From DATHSY01 sp046729855 (GTDB lineage: Bacteria; Actinomycetota; UBA4738; HRBIN12), in NCBI GenBank assembly GCA_046729855.1, contig JBKPHM010000058.1:1-61130 (forward strand): 61,130 nucleotides of DNA, read 5' to 3'. Made by a program: the position numbers and the translations under genes. Of this stretch, positions 8,850-17,150 are shown one piece after another. The notes below the pieces were generated by a model, which saw only the letters and a list, made by a program, of their open reading frames with translations, did not search any database and had not been told where the DNA came from. Each line of letters starts with the position of its first letter. Position 1 is the first letter of the stretch.

Positions 8850-9327
8850 CGAGGTAGCCGGCGAACGACGGCCGGACGAACAGCCGCGTCATGCCTTCAT
8901 GCTCTTGGAGCAAGACCGCGACGCGGGCGAGCAGCGTCTGCGCGCACATCCCGGCGCGCCACGAGCGCGGATGCAGATCGAGCCCGCATCCGGTCGACAG
9001 GCGCTCGAAGCGGTCGGCCGAACGCAGTTCGACCGCGACGCGGTTCGACGACACGTCGATCAGGCTGTGGTGGATGCCGCCGAGGAGCGATGAGAGCTCA
9101 TCCGCGAAACCTCCGACGACGAGCCATTCGTCGGGGCCGAGCCAGAGGATCTCGCGCTCACCGTCGGTGAGCCATGTGTTCGGTTGAGCCGGCACGGCGA
9201 GCGGCGCGAGCGATGGATCCAGCCGTAGCGACCACTGCGGCAGGAACGGCACCTCCGCGGCGCGGATGGAGGCGAGCGCATCGGTGTGCGCGGTGAGCGG
9301 GCTCCATCGGAGCGCGTCACCCGTCAC
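8815..9327 (-). CDS. soxG: sarcosine oxidase gamma subunit
   Basis: 170-residue SoxG-like subunit of heterotetrameric sarcosine oxidase. Family features are WLGPDEWLVVGG, an IHHSLIDVSSNRVAVEL segment and GCGLDLHPRSWRAGMCAQT. It has a GcvT-related fold and contributes to the complex that converts sarcosine to glycine, with transfer of the methyl carbon to folate. It is last in the operon; its start overlaps the soxA stop by 11 bp, and its 3' end overlaps the convergent MTHFR gene by 35 bp. Confidence 0.85.
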   Translation of the reverse strand: MTGDALRWSPLTAHTDALASIRAAEVPFLPQWSLRLDPSLAPLAVPAQPNTWLTDGEREILWLGPDEWLVVGGFADELSSLLGGIHHSLIDVSSNRVAVELRSADRFERLSTGCGLDLHPRSWRAGMCAQTLLARVAVLLQEHEGMTRLFVRPSFAGYLVTWFERSRPAT

Positions 9328-11926
9328 GGCGGGTCCCCTCGGGGTCGTAAAACACGGGCTCCGTCACCGTCGCGGCGATGGTCCCTTCTGCGAGCGGCGC
9401 GTGGACGGTCGACCCGATGCGGTCGCGCCCGCCGGCCAGCAGTCCGAGCGCGATCGTCCGGCCGAGCGTGGCGCTCCGGTACGAGGACGTGACGTGTCCT
9501 GCCATCGGCATCGGGATCCGGTCGGTGTCCTCGAGGACGAGCTGCGCGCCCTCGGGGAGCAGCGCCTTCGGGTCGTCGGAGGCCAGCCCGACGAGCTGCT
9601 TGCGATCCGGCCTGGTCGCGTCGGCGCGCCACAGCGAGCGGCGGCCGACGAAGTCATCTTTCGTCATGTCGACGAGCCGGTTCATGCCGAGGTCCGCCGG
9701 GGTCACCGTCCCGTCGGTGTCCTGCCCGACGATCACGAAACCCTTCTCGGCGCGGAGCACGTGCATCGCCTCGGTGCCGTACGGCGTGATGCCGAACGGC
9801 TCGCCCGCCGCCATCACCGCCTTCCACACGTGCGGGCCGTTCCAGCCGGACACCAGCACCTCGTACGACAGCTCGCCGGTGAAGCTCACGCGCGCGACGC
9901 GCGCGGGGACGCCCGCCACGGCGCCGTCGCGGAACGTCATGAACGGGAACGCGCCCGGCTCGAGGTCGACGTCGGTCCCCGCCTCGGCGAGGACCGCGCG
10001 CGCCTTCGGACCGGCGATCGCGACGTCGGCCCACTGCTCGGTGACGCTCGTGCAGTACACGCGCAGGTCGGGCCACTCGGTCTGGAGCCACTCCTCGAAC
10101 CGATCGAGCACCATCGCGGCTCCGCTGGTGGTCGTTGTGACGAAGAACCGGTCCTCGGCCACGCGCATCGCGACGCCGTCGTCGACGATCATCCCGTCGA
10201 GCCCGAGCATCAGGCCGTATCGGATCTGCCCTACCTTCAGGTTCGACACTCGATTCGTGTACATGCGGTCGAGGAACACGCCCGCGTCCGCGCCGACGAT
10301 CTCGATCTTGCCGAGCGTCGAGGCGTCGAGGACCCCGACGCTGCTTCGCACCGCCAGGCATTCCCGGGCGACCGCGCGCTCGAGGTCCTCGCCCGCTCGC
10401 GTGAAATACCGGGGCCGCTTCCACTGCCCCACGTTCTCGAAGACCGCGCCGTGCTCGTCGTGCCACTCGTGGATCGGCGTCGTCCGGACCGGGTCCAGCA
10501 GCTCGCCTCGGTACGGCCCGGCAAGGACCGCGTACGGTACCGGCACCGCCGGAGGCCGGGCGCTCGTCGGACCCTGGGCGCCCGGGTCGGCGCCGAGGAG
10601 GTGGTTCACGATCTCGGCGGTCAGCACGCCCGAGATCCGTCCCTGGTCGATCGCCGTGCCGATATACGTCGCGCGCTTGACGTGTTCGACCGAGGTGAGC
10701 CCGGCGTCGAGTGCGGCGGCGATGTCGGCGATCGTCTGATCGCGCTGGAGATCGACGAAGTGCCGCGAGTAGTCGTCGGCCGGCACGAACCAATACGACG
10801 CGTCGGCCGATACGTCACCGGCCGCGGCGCCGACGATGCTCAGCCACGGCGGCCCCTCGCCGTCCGGCACGAAGCAGGCGCGCTCGGCGTCGAACCGCAC
10901 GCCCCCGCCGATCGCGCGCCACAGCGCGATGTTGGGGTTCCATCCGCCCGAGACCAGCATCGCGTCTGCCTCGACCATCCGCCGTTCCCGGCCGGGGCCC
11001 TCCAGGTGTACGGCGTGGAGCCGGTCGTCGCCCTCGGTCCCGCGGACCGTCCATCCGAGGAGCGCTTCGGGCGCCTCCCATCCGCCGCCGACGTCGGGAT
11101 CCTGGCGAGGATCGATGACCGTCACCTCCGCGCCGGCATCGCGGAACGACGACGCGACGTCGTACGCGGCCGTCCCGGCCGTGAAGATCACGACCCGCTC
11201 GCCGTAGCGAACGCCGAAGCGATGCAGGTACCCGTCGGCCGCCGACGCGAGCATCACGCCGGGCCGGTCGTCGTCGGCGAACACGATCGGCCGTTCCGTG
11301 CCTCCGGTCGCAAGAACCACGCGCCTCGCGCGAACGTGCCACAGCCGCTCGACCGGCATCGCTCGCTCGTGCACGATCGCGTATCCGTCGTCGTACAGCC
11401 CGAGCGCGGTCGCTCGCGAGAGGTACGTCACGCCTTCCGGGCGCCCGCTCGTGTCCGACTCGGTGAATCGTGCCGCCTGCTCGACGAGCAGGACGCGGTC
11501 GCCTCGCGCCGCTGCCGCCTCGGCCGCGACCAGCCCGTCGTGGCCGCCACCGATCACCAACAGCTCGACGTGGACGTGGCGGTGTTCGACCCGCGGCTCG
11601 GGCGTCCCCTCGTGCAGGCGCCCGACCCCCGGCCGGCTGGACGCGACGAGCCCGTCGACTACGTCTACCGTCGTAGCGGCGACGATCGGGTCGAACCACG
11701 GCTCGGTGACCTCGACGAAGCCGTTGGGCTCCTCGACGCCACCCGAGTACACACCGCGCGATCGCCCGAGCACCGGTGAGCGGAACCCGCCAACGATGTC
11801 GTTCGCCAGGAGCGCCGAGGCGAGCGTGTCGCCCTCGAACGCCTGGTACTCGACGCCGTCGAACCGGATTGCGATCGGCTCCGTTCGGTCGATCCACGAG
11901 CCGCCATCGGGCAGCCGCCAGCTCAC
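9317..11926 (-). CDS. soxA: sarcosine oxidase alpha subunit
   Basis: 869-residue SoxA. The N-terminal domain has WIDRTEPIAIRFDGVEYQ and GDTLASALLAND, followed by an EEPNGFVEV segment. A dinucleotide-binding domain begins with LLVIGGGHDGLVAAEAAA (about residue 110), and the C-terminal half is GcvT-like (GVLDASTLGKIEIVG, FTGELSYEVLV, GFVIVGQDTDGT). In the known enzyme alpha binds NAD and the folate-accepting site. The GTG at 11926 overlaps the soxD TGA (GTGA), which fixes the start; the open frame continues upstream only as noise. The length is slightly under the roughly 965-1000 residues of well-studied homologs. Confidence 0.92.
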   Translation of the reverse strand: MSWRLPDGGSWIDRTEPIAIRFDGVEYQAFEGDTLASALLANDIVGGFRSPVLGRSRGVYSGGVEEPNGFVEVTEPWFDPIVAATTVDVVDGLVASSRPGVGRLHEGTPEPRVEHRHVHVELLVIGGGHDGLVAAEAAAARGDRVLLVEQAARFTESDTSGRPEGVTYLSRATALGLYDDGYAIVHERAMPVERLWHVRARRVVLATGGTERPIVFADDDRPGVMLASAADGYLHRFGVRYGERVVIFTAGTAAYDVASSFRDAGAEVTVIDPRQDPDVGGGWEAPEALLGWTVRGTEGDDRLHAVHLEGPGRERRMVEADAMLVSGGWNPNIALWRAIGGGVRFDAERACFVPDGEGPPWLSIVGAAAGDVSADASYWFVPADDYSRHFVDLQRDQTIADIAAALDAGLTSVEHVKRATYIGTAIDQGRISGVLTAEIVNHLLGADPGAQGPTSARPPAVPVPYAVLAGPYRGELLDPVRTTPIHEWHDEHGAVFENVGQWKRPRYFTRAGEDLERAVARECLAVRSSVGVLDASTLGKIEIVGADAGVFLDRMYTNRVSNLKVGQIRYGLMLGLDGMIVDDGVAMRVAEDRFFVTTTTSGAAMVLDRFEEWLQTEWPDLRVYCTSVTEQWADVAIAGPKARAVLAEAGTDVDLEPGAFPFMTFRDGAVAGVPARVARVSFTGELSYEVLVSGWNGPHVWKAVMAAGEPFGITPYGTEAMHVLRAEKGFVIVGQDTDGTVTPADLGMNRLVDMTKDDFVGRRSLWRADATRPDRKQLVGLASDDPKALLPEGAQLVLEDTDRIPMPMAGHVTSSYRSATLGRTIALGLLAGGRDRIGSTVHAPLAEGTIAATVTEPVFYDPEGTRRDG

Positions 11927-12195
11927 GGCGGTGGATCCTCGCCGATGCGGTACGAGGCACGGATCCGGTAGGTAGCGGTATTGCGGACGACGCTGAACCA
12001 TCGCCGGCAGCCCGCGGCGTGCATCCACCGCTCGGACCACCAGCCCTTCGGGTTGTCGCGCATGAACAGGTAGTCCGCCCACTCCTCGTCGGAGAGGGCG
12101 TCGGGATCGCTCGGGTACCGGACGTGCGCTTGACCGCCGTAGCGGAACTCGACCTCGTCGCGCGGACCACACCACGGACACGGGATCAGCAGCAC
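11923..12195 (-). CDS. soxD: sarcosine oxidase delta subunit
   Basis: Small 90-residue SoxD with the zinc-binding pattern Cys6-Cys9 and His59-Cys63, matching the site described for characterised SoxD. The EWADYLFMRDNPKG and WW-x-E-x-W segments are also typical. It is a structural zinc subunit of the heterotetramer. It lies 91 bp after soxB and overlaps soxA by a GTGA junction. Confidence 0.93.
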   Translation of the reverse strand: MLLIPCPWCGPRDEVEFRYGGQAHVRYPSDPDALSDEEWADYLFMRDNPKGWWSERWMHAAGCRRWFSVVRNTATYRIRASYRIGEDPPP

Positions 12196-12286
12196 GTCAG
12201 CCCGGGTCCTCGTTCGGTCCGCGGCGCTCGAAGCGTTCGATGCCGTCGAGGAACACGACGATGTTCGGCGCTGCTCCGACCGAACA

Positions 12287-13495
12287 TCAGTGGGCTACCG
12301 CGGCAGCGCCGTGCTCGTCGATCAGCGTGCCGGTCGTGAAGCGCTCGAGGGCGAACGGCCGTGCAAGGTGCCCCGGCTCGCCCTTCGCAACGAGCTCCGC
12401 GAAGGCCCAGCCCGATCCGGGCGTCGCCTTGAAGCCGCCGGTTCCCCAGCCGCAGTTGAGGTACAGGCCGTCGATCGGGGTGGTCGAGATGATCGGCGAG
12501 GCGTCCGGACAGACGTCGACGATCCCGCCCCAAGTCCGCAGCAGCTTCGCGCTCGCGAAGATCGGGAAGAGCTCGACGGCCGCTCCAATCTGCTGCTCGA
12601 TCACGTGGAACGAGCCGCGCTGACCGTACCCGTTGTACGCGTCGATCCCGGCCCCCATCACGAGCTCGCCCTTGTCGGCTTGCGAGACATACACGTGGAT
12701 CGCGTTTGACATCACGACGCAGTCGAGCAACGGCTCGAACAGCACCGATACGAGCGCCTGGAGCGGGTGCGACTGGAGCGGCAGGCGGAGCCCGACCATC
12801 GATGCGAGAACGCTCGTGTGTCCGGCCGCAACCAGCGCAACCTTGTTCGCCCGAATCGTGCCGCGGGTCGTCTCGACGCCCTCGACGCGCCCGCCGGCCC
12901 CGCGGAGGAACCCCGTGACCTCGGCATGCTCCACGATGTCGACGCCAAGCTCGGACGCGCGCGTCGCGTATCCCCACGCGACCTTGTCGTGCCTCGCGGT
13001 GCCGCCCCGGCGCTGCAGCGTCGCGCCCACCACCGGGTACCGCAGGCGCGGCGACGTGTTCACGATCGGGCAGAAGGCCCTGACCTCGTCGGGTGTGAGC
13101 CATTCGGCATCGACACCGTTGAGCCGGTTCGCATGCGCACGCCGCATCGACGAACGGACGTCCCCGAGGTGGTGCGCGAGGTTCAGCACGCCTCGCTGGC
13201 TGAACTGAAGATCGAACCCGAGGTCCTCCTCGAGCTCCTCCCACAGCTTCAGCGAGTGCTCGTAGATCGCGGCGCTCTCGTCCCAGAGATAGTTCGAGCG
13301 GATGATCGTCGTGTTCCGGGCCACGTTCCCGCCGGCCAGCCACCCCTTCTCGACGATGCAAACGTCGGTGATCCCATGGTTCTTAGCCAGGTAGTACGCG
13401 GTCGATAGCCCGTGCCCACCACCGCCGACGATGACGACGTCGTAGGACGGCCTGGGTTCGGCCCGTCTCCAGTAGTGGGTCGCTTCGGTCGGCAT
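12287..13495 (-). CDS. soxB: sarcosine oxidase beta subunit
   Basis: 402-residue flavoprotein subunit that carries the sarcosine oxidation site. It has the Rossmann motif VIVGGGGHGLSTAYYLAK at about 21-38 and GGNVARNTTIIRSNYL at about 55-70. GGTARHDKVAWGYA has His169 at the position of the histidine that covalently binds FMN in known SoxB. The C-terminal LNCGWGTGGFKATPGSG is a family signature. It is the first gene of soxBDAG. A plausible -10 (TAGCTT, - strand, 13532-13537) lies about 40 bp upstream, without a clear -35. After the stop, the same frame stays open for 27 codons up to near soxD; see rejected items. Confidence 0.93.
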   Translation of the reverse strand: MPTEATHYWRRAEPRPSYDVVIVGGGGHGLSTAYYLAKNHGITDVCIVEKGWLAGGNVARNTTIIRSNYLWDESAAIYEHSLKLWEELEEDLGFDLQFSQRGVLNLAHHLGDVRSSMRRAHANRLNGVDAEWLTPDEVRAFCPIVNTSPRLRYPVVGATLQRRGGTARHDKVAWGYATRASELGVDIVEHAEVTGFLRGAGGRVEGVETTRGTIRANKVALVAAGHTSVLASMVGLRLPLQSHPLQALVSVLFEPLLDCVVMSNAIHVYVSQADKGELVMGAGIDAYNGYGQRGSFHVIEQQIGAAVELFPIFASAKLLRTWGGIVDVCPDASPIISTTPIDGLYLNCGWGTGGFKATPGSGWAFAELVAKGEPGHLARPFALERFTTGTLIDEHGAAAVAH

Positions 13496-13954
13496 GTGGT
13501 CGGAAGCCTGTCGGCCGACGCGATGCTCGTCAAGCTACCCTGCGGCGCGGGCGGTACCTCCCACGGAGCTGCCAGCAGGGCTCCCCGACGAGCCGAAGGC
13601 CGACCCCGAGTGACTCGCCGTACGACTCCGCGCCTTGACACGTTGCTTGTGTGCCGCCTAGCGTCGCACGCGTTGCGCTGCACGGAAGGCGCTCGAGCGC
13701 AGAGGGGATCGACGCGGTGACCTTGCCGGCCCGCGGGGCGGACGGCCGGGTGGTCGCCGCGCGTTCCGTATCCGGTCCACGCGGATCCGCTCCTGCGTCC
13801 TCGCGAGGATCGCGCGGCAGATGATCGACACCGCGGCAGCCGGATCGCATCGATCGGGTTCGTAGAGCGCACGCCACCTCGGGGACGATGCCTCCCCTGG
13901 GTACCAACGGGCCTTCAGCCCGACGACCGACCGTTCCACAGGAAGGAAGCGCAC
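13496..13954 (+). other. 459-bp gene-free region: divergent promoters and long leader
   Basis: No convincing protein gene is seen here. The left third should hold the soxB promoter on the - strand. From the + promoter at 13635-13664 to the cysteine-synthase-family ATG there is a leader of about 285 nt. It contains small GC hairpins, notably GGGGA/TCCCC and GGGC/GCCC around 13880-13925, and ends in a ribosome-binding purine run (AGGAAGGAAG at about 13939-13949). I could not match it to a riboswitch class by eye. A TTG-started 15-codon frame (13673-13720) directly after the promoter is possible but unsupported. Confidence 0.5.
13635..13664 (+). promoter_or_regulatory. sigma-70-type promoter upstream of the cysteine-synthase-family gene
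   Basis: TTGACA at 13635-13640 and TAGCGT at 13659-13664 with an 18-base spacer; transcription would start near 13671. It is the best -35/-10 pair in the 459-bp gap and points at the gene beginning at 13955. Confidence 0.55.
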
Positions 13955-14998
13955 ATGAGCGTTGGGTGGGGCCGCTATCGGAAGCCGGTGGCATCGATGA
14001 TCGATGCCGTCGGGCGAACGCCGCTCGTTCATCTTCGGCGGCTCTCGCCGGAGCGGCGCGAGATCCTGGCGAAGGTCGAGTGGTACGGCCCTACGGGGTC
14101 GGTGAAGGACCGCATCTACGCCTACATGGTCCGCCGCGCCGAGGAGCGCGGCGATCTGAAGCCGGGCATGACGATCCTCGAGGTCACGACCGGGAACGCC
14201 GGTATCGCCTGCGCGGCCGTCGCTGCGATGGAGGGCTATCCCTGCACGATCGTGATGCCGGAAGGCATGAGCGAGGAACGGAAGAAGCTCATCACGGCGT
14301 ACGGCGCGGAGCTGATCTTCACGCCGGGCGGCGAGTCGGATATCGACCTCGCGCTCGCGCAAAAGGACGAGATGCTCGCGACCGCGCCCTGGGCGTACTG
14401 GGTCCCGGCCGAGTTCGAGAACCCCGACAACAACGAGGCCCACGCGCTGACGTCGGGACCGGAGATCTGGGAGCAGACGGGTGGGGAGCTCGACGCCGTC
14501 GTGGCGGCCCAGGGGACCGGCGGCTGGATCAGCGGCGTCGCCCACCACATCAAGCGGATGAAACCCGACCTCAGGGTGTTCGCGGCGGAGCCCGCCGAGT
14601 GCGCATTGATCTCGGAGCGGAAGTGGGGCACGCACGGGATCGCCGGCATCGGCGACGGCATCATCCCGAAGAACCTCGATCTCGCCGCGATGGACGGCAT
14701 CGTGAAGGTCTCGACCGAGGAGGCGCTCGAGACGGCACGTCGGCTCGCACGCGAGGAGGCGATCCTGTCCGGCCCGTCGGGGGGCTGCAACGTCGCAGCG
14801 TGCCTGAAGGTCGCCGCGGCACACCCGGAGCTGCGACGGATCGTGACGCTGATCCCGGACACGGCGATGCGGTATTTCTCGGGCGCGTTGTTCGGCGAGC
14901 GGACGTACGTCGAGGTCCCCGAGCGCGACCACGAGCTGGACGGCTACTCCGAGGAGATGCTCGACAAGCACGCCGACCGGCTCGAGGTCCTCGGCTGA
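13955..14998 (+). CDS. PLP-dependent cysteine synthase / cystathionine beta-synthase family enzyme
   Basis: 347-residue fold-type II PLP enzyme. PLP Schiff-base Lys51 lies in GPTGSVKDR, with the substrate loop TTGNAGIA, the phosphate-binding GTGGWISG and the C-terminal SGPSGGC motif. The family makes cysteine from O-acetylserine or cystathionine from serine and homocysteine; this sequence alone does not decide between these or other beta-replacement reactions. No C-terminal CBS domain pair is present. ATG 13955 is preceded by AGGAAGGAAG with good spacing. Nearby MTHFR and demethylases make a link to sulfur/methyl metabolism possible. Confidence 0.85.
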   Translation: MSVGWGRYRKPVASMIDAVGRTPLVHLRRLSPERREILAKVEWYGPTGSVKDRIYAYMVRRAEERGDLKPGMTILEVTTGNAGIACAAVAAMEGYPCTIVMPEGMSEERKKLITAYGAELIFTPGGESDIDLALAQKDEMLATAPWAYWVPAEFENPDNNEAHALTSGPEIWEQTGGELDAVVAAQGTGGWISGVAHHIKRMKPDLRVFAAEPAECALISERKWGTHGIAGIGDGIIPKNLDLAAMDGIVKVSTEEALETARRLAREEAILSGPSGGCNVAACLKVAAAHPELRRIVTLIPDTAMRYFSGALFGERTYVEVPERDHELDGYSEEMLDKHADRLEVLG

Positions 14999-15034
14999 CG
15001 TCGCGCCGACGCGCTGGGCACGTTCGCGACCGGG

Positions 15035-15796
15035 TCACTCCCGGCGATCGGCATCGATGAGATGTGGCGGCTCCTCGCACCACATCACCAGTACTCGGCC
15101 CGCGCGCGAATCGTCCTGCACGAGGTCGATGACAGCCTCGGCAACGTCCGAGGGCTGCAGCAGCCGCGGGACCTGCGCCTGCTCCTGCGTCGTCATGGCC
15201 GCGATCTCCCGCTTCACCTCCTCGGTCTCGATCCAGTGCGGAACCACGCAGTTCACGCGGACGTGGTCCTCCTCCGCGAGCGGCGCGAGCGTCGCCGTCA
15301 GGCGGATAAGACCGGCCTTGGCCGCGGCGTACTCGGGGGAGTCGTGCACCCGGTACCCGAGCCCGGCGCCCGACGCGACGTTCACGATCGCGCCTCCGCC
15401 CCGCCGGCGCATGGCCTCCAGGGCGGCCTGGATCGCGAGCATCGGACCTCGAAGGTTGAGATCGAGCGCCGCCTCCCAGTGCTCCGGCCGGCAGTCCGGG
15501 AAGTGAGGGGCGCGCGTGCCGCCGGCGTTGTTCACGAGGATGTCGACGCCGTCGAACGCGTCTTCGGTTGATGCGACCATCGCGCGGATGTCGTCACGAA
15601 CGCGAAGGTCGGCCCGGACGAACGACGCGCGCCCGCCCGTAGCGCGGATCTGGTCCACCGTCTCTCGTCCGCCGAGGGGATCCATGTCGACGGCTGAAAC
15701 CGCGGCGCCTCGGCGCGCGAGCGCGAGCGAGATGGCCCGCCCGGTGCCCTCCGCGCCCGCTCCGGTCACGATCGCCACCCGCCCTTCGATCCTCAT
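15035..15796 (-). CDS. short-chain dehydrogenase/reductase
   Basis: 253-residue classical SDR. It has VAIVTGAGAEGTGRAI (cofactor loop), NNAGGTRAP, an SGAG serine segment and the catalytic SPEYAAAKAGL (Tyr-x3-Lys). The start at 15796 is chosen because GGGAGGAG lies just upstream and the SDR fold begins at once; the frame stays open 24 codons further without meaning. It is divergent from the acyl-CoA dehydrogenase across a 146-bp region holding a palindromic operator, so the two are probably co-regulated. The substrate is unknown, perhaps a hydroxyacyl intermediate. Confidence 0.85.
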   Translation of the reverse strand: MRIEGRVAIVTGAGAEGTGRAISLALARRGAAVSAVDMDPLGGRETVDQIRATGGRASFVRADLRVRDDIRAMVASTEDAFDGVDILVNNAGGTRAPHFPDCRPEHWEAALDLNLRGPMLAIQAALEAMRRRGGGAIVNVASGAGLGYRVHDSPEYAAAKAGLIRLTATLAPLAEEDHVRVNCVVPHWIETEEVKREIAAMTTQEQAQVPRLLQPSDVAEAVIDLVQDDSRAGRVLVMWCEEPPHLIDADRRE

Positions 15797-15887
15797 GTCT
15801 CCTCCCTGTGTGCGTAGGAGCGCCCTCGCTTCACCTGATGTTGACGAAGTGCGCCGACATGGATGCAATCGGGTCGCGCGACGCTCC

Positions 15888-15918
15888 TTGAACGGCGGTT
15901 CAGCATCGAGCGTATGCT
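15888..15918 (+). promoter_or_regulatory. promoter with overlapping TGAAC-N4-GTTCA operator (acyl-CoA dehydrogenase gene)
   Basis: The palindrome TGAACGGCGGTTCA occupies 15889-15902. TTGAAC at 15888-15893 could serve as -35 and TATGCT at 15913-15918 as -10 (19-base spacer), so a bound repressor would block polymerase. The same motif occurs at 18793 and 33152 and in a close variant at 18862. Confidence 0.6.
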
Positions 15919-15942
15919 CGGCGCAGGAGGTGACCGTTCGGG

Positions 15943-17118
15943 ATGACGTATCCGATGACCGACGAAGATCGGGACATCCAGGAGAAGACTCGTCGCTTCG
16001 TCGACGCCGAGCTGATCCCCTTCGAGGAGCACGCCGAGATGCACGAGGGCATGCTTCCGCCGGGCGTCGAGGACCGGCAGCGGCAGATGCTCCGCGAGCT
16101 CGGCCTGTCCGCGATCAATATGCCGAAGGAGCTTGGCGGCGACGGGCTGACGATGTTCCAGCAGGTCCTCGTGTCGGAGCAGATCGGCCGGGTGACGAAC
16201 GCGCTCGGATGGATCCTCGGGACCGGACCGCTGTGGGCGGTCGAGGTCTTCACGCCCGAGCAGATCGAGCGATACCTCAAGCCGATCGTCCGCGGCGAGT
16301 CGCACGAGTGCTATGCGATCACGGAGCCAGGCGCGGGTTCGGACGTCGACGCCATCGAGGCGACCGCGAAGCGCGACGGCGACCAGTACGTCCTCTACGG
16401 CCGGAAATGGCACGTCACGTCGTTCAACATGGCGAACGTCGTGTTCTTCCAAGGGCGGCTGGTCGGCGGCGAGCACGAGGGCGAGCATGCGCTCTTCATC
16501 GTCGAGAACTCGACGGACGGCATGACGCTGGTCGCGAACCCGCGGTACTCGCACACGTTCGCACACCACCACGCGATCCTCGACTTCAACGACGTCCACG
16601 TTCCGGCCGAGAACCTCGTCGGTGCGGAGGGCGACGGTATGGGATTCACGTACGCCTGGTTCCGATACGAGCGGCTGATGATCGCCGCGCGGTGCTGTGG
16701 CGCCGCAGAGCGATTGATCGATGAGGCGACCGAGTTCGCGAAGGAACGCGTGCAGTTCGGCAAGCCGATCATCGAGTTCCAGGCCATCCAACACATGCTG
16801 GCCGACTCGATCACCGAGCTCTGGGCGGCTCGACTGATGACGTACCGGCTCGCGCAGGAGATCGACGAGGGGGCCGACGTCAAGATCCAGCACGCGCACT
16901 GCTCGATGGCCAAGCTCTATGCGAGCGAGATGGCGGGGCGCGTAGCGGATCGCGCCGTGCAGATCTTCGGCGGCCGCGGGTACATGCGGGAGAACGTCGC
17001 CGAGCGCTTCTACCGGGAGGTCCGCGTCGAGCGGATCTGGGAGGGCACGTCGGAGATCCAGCGCAACATCATCGGCGACCAGCTCGCCAAGCGTGGCGCG
17101 CGAACGATCGCCGGCTGA
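15943..17118 (+). CDS. acyl-CoA dehydrogenase (paralog 1)
   Basis: 391-residue FAD-dependent acyl-CoA dehydrogenase: helical N-terminal domain, beta domain with CYAITEPGAGSD and KWHVTSFNMANV, and C-terminal helical domain. The C-terminal domain contains RIWEGTSEIQRNII, whose Glu matches the catalytic base of medium-chain enzymes. It introduces an alpha-beta double bond in an acyl-CoA; chain type is unknown. AGGAGG lies at 15925-15930. It lies 33 bp before the 2-hydroxyacid dehydrogenase. A related enzyme is at 26986-28164. Confidence 0.92.
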   Translation: MTYPMTDEDRDIQEKTRRFVDAELIPFEEHAEMHEGMLPPGVEDRQRQMLRELGLSAINMPKELGGDGLTMFQQVLVSEQIGRVTNALGWILGTGPLWAVEVFTPEQIERYLKPIVRGESHECYAITEPGAGSDVDAIEATAKRDGDQYVLYGRKWHVTSFNMANVVFFQGRLVGGEHEGEHALFIVENSTDGMTLVANPRYSHTFAHHHAILDFNDVHVPAENLVGAEGDGMGFTYAWFRYERLMIAARCCGAAERLIDEATEFAKERVQFGKPIIEFQAIQHMLADSITELWAARLMTYRLAQEIDEGADVKIQHAHCSMAKLYASEMAGRVADRAVQIFGGRGYMRENVAERFYREVRVERIWEGTSEIQRNIIGDQLAKRGARTIAG

Positions 17119-17138
17119 ATCACGGCACGGACGACCCC

Positions 17139-17144
17139 TATACT
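17139..17144 (+). promoter_or_regulatory. -10 box for a probably leaderless transcript
   Basis: TATACT ends six bases before the GTG at 17151 and there is no ribosome-binding sequence. This is the spacing typical of leaderless actinobacterial mRNAs. The gene could also be read from the upstream acyl-CoA dehydrogenase transcript. Confidence 0.5.
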
Positions 17145-17150
17145 CCGCGC

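Noticed and set aside
9266..11779. 837-codon open frame on the + strand
   Set aside because: It lies antisense to soxA, is composed of Arg/Asp/His/Val-rich low-meaning sequence typical of high-G+C shadow frames, and shows no family motif.
12196..12286. 27 in-frame codons after the soxB stop reading VGAAPNIVVFLDGIERFERRG
   Set aside because: Looks coding-like and continues soxB's frame, but has no usable start codon and ends before soxD. Stop readthrough cannot be argued from one sequence.
13875..13925. T-box-like stretch CCTGGGTACCAACGGGCC before the cysteine-synthase-family gene
   Set aside because: It differs from the TGGNACC antiterminator core by inserted bases, and no specifier stem could be drawn.
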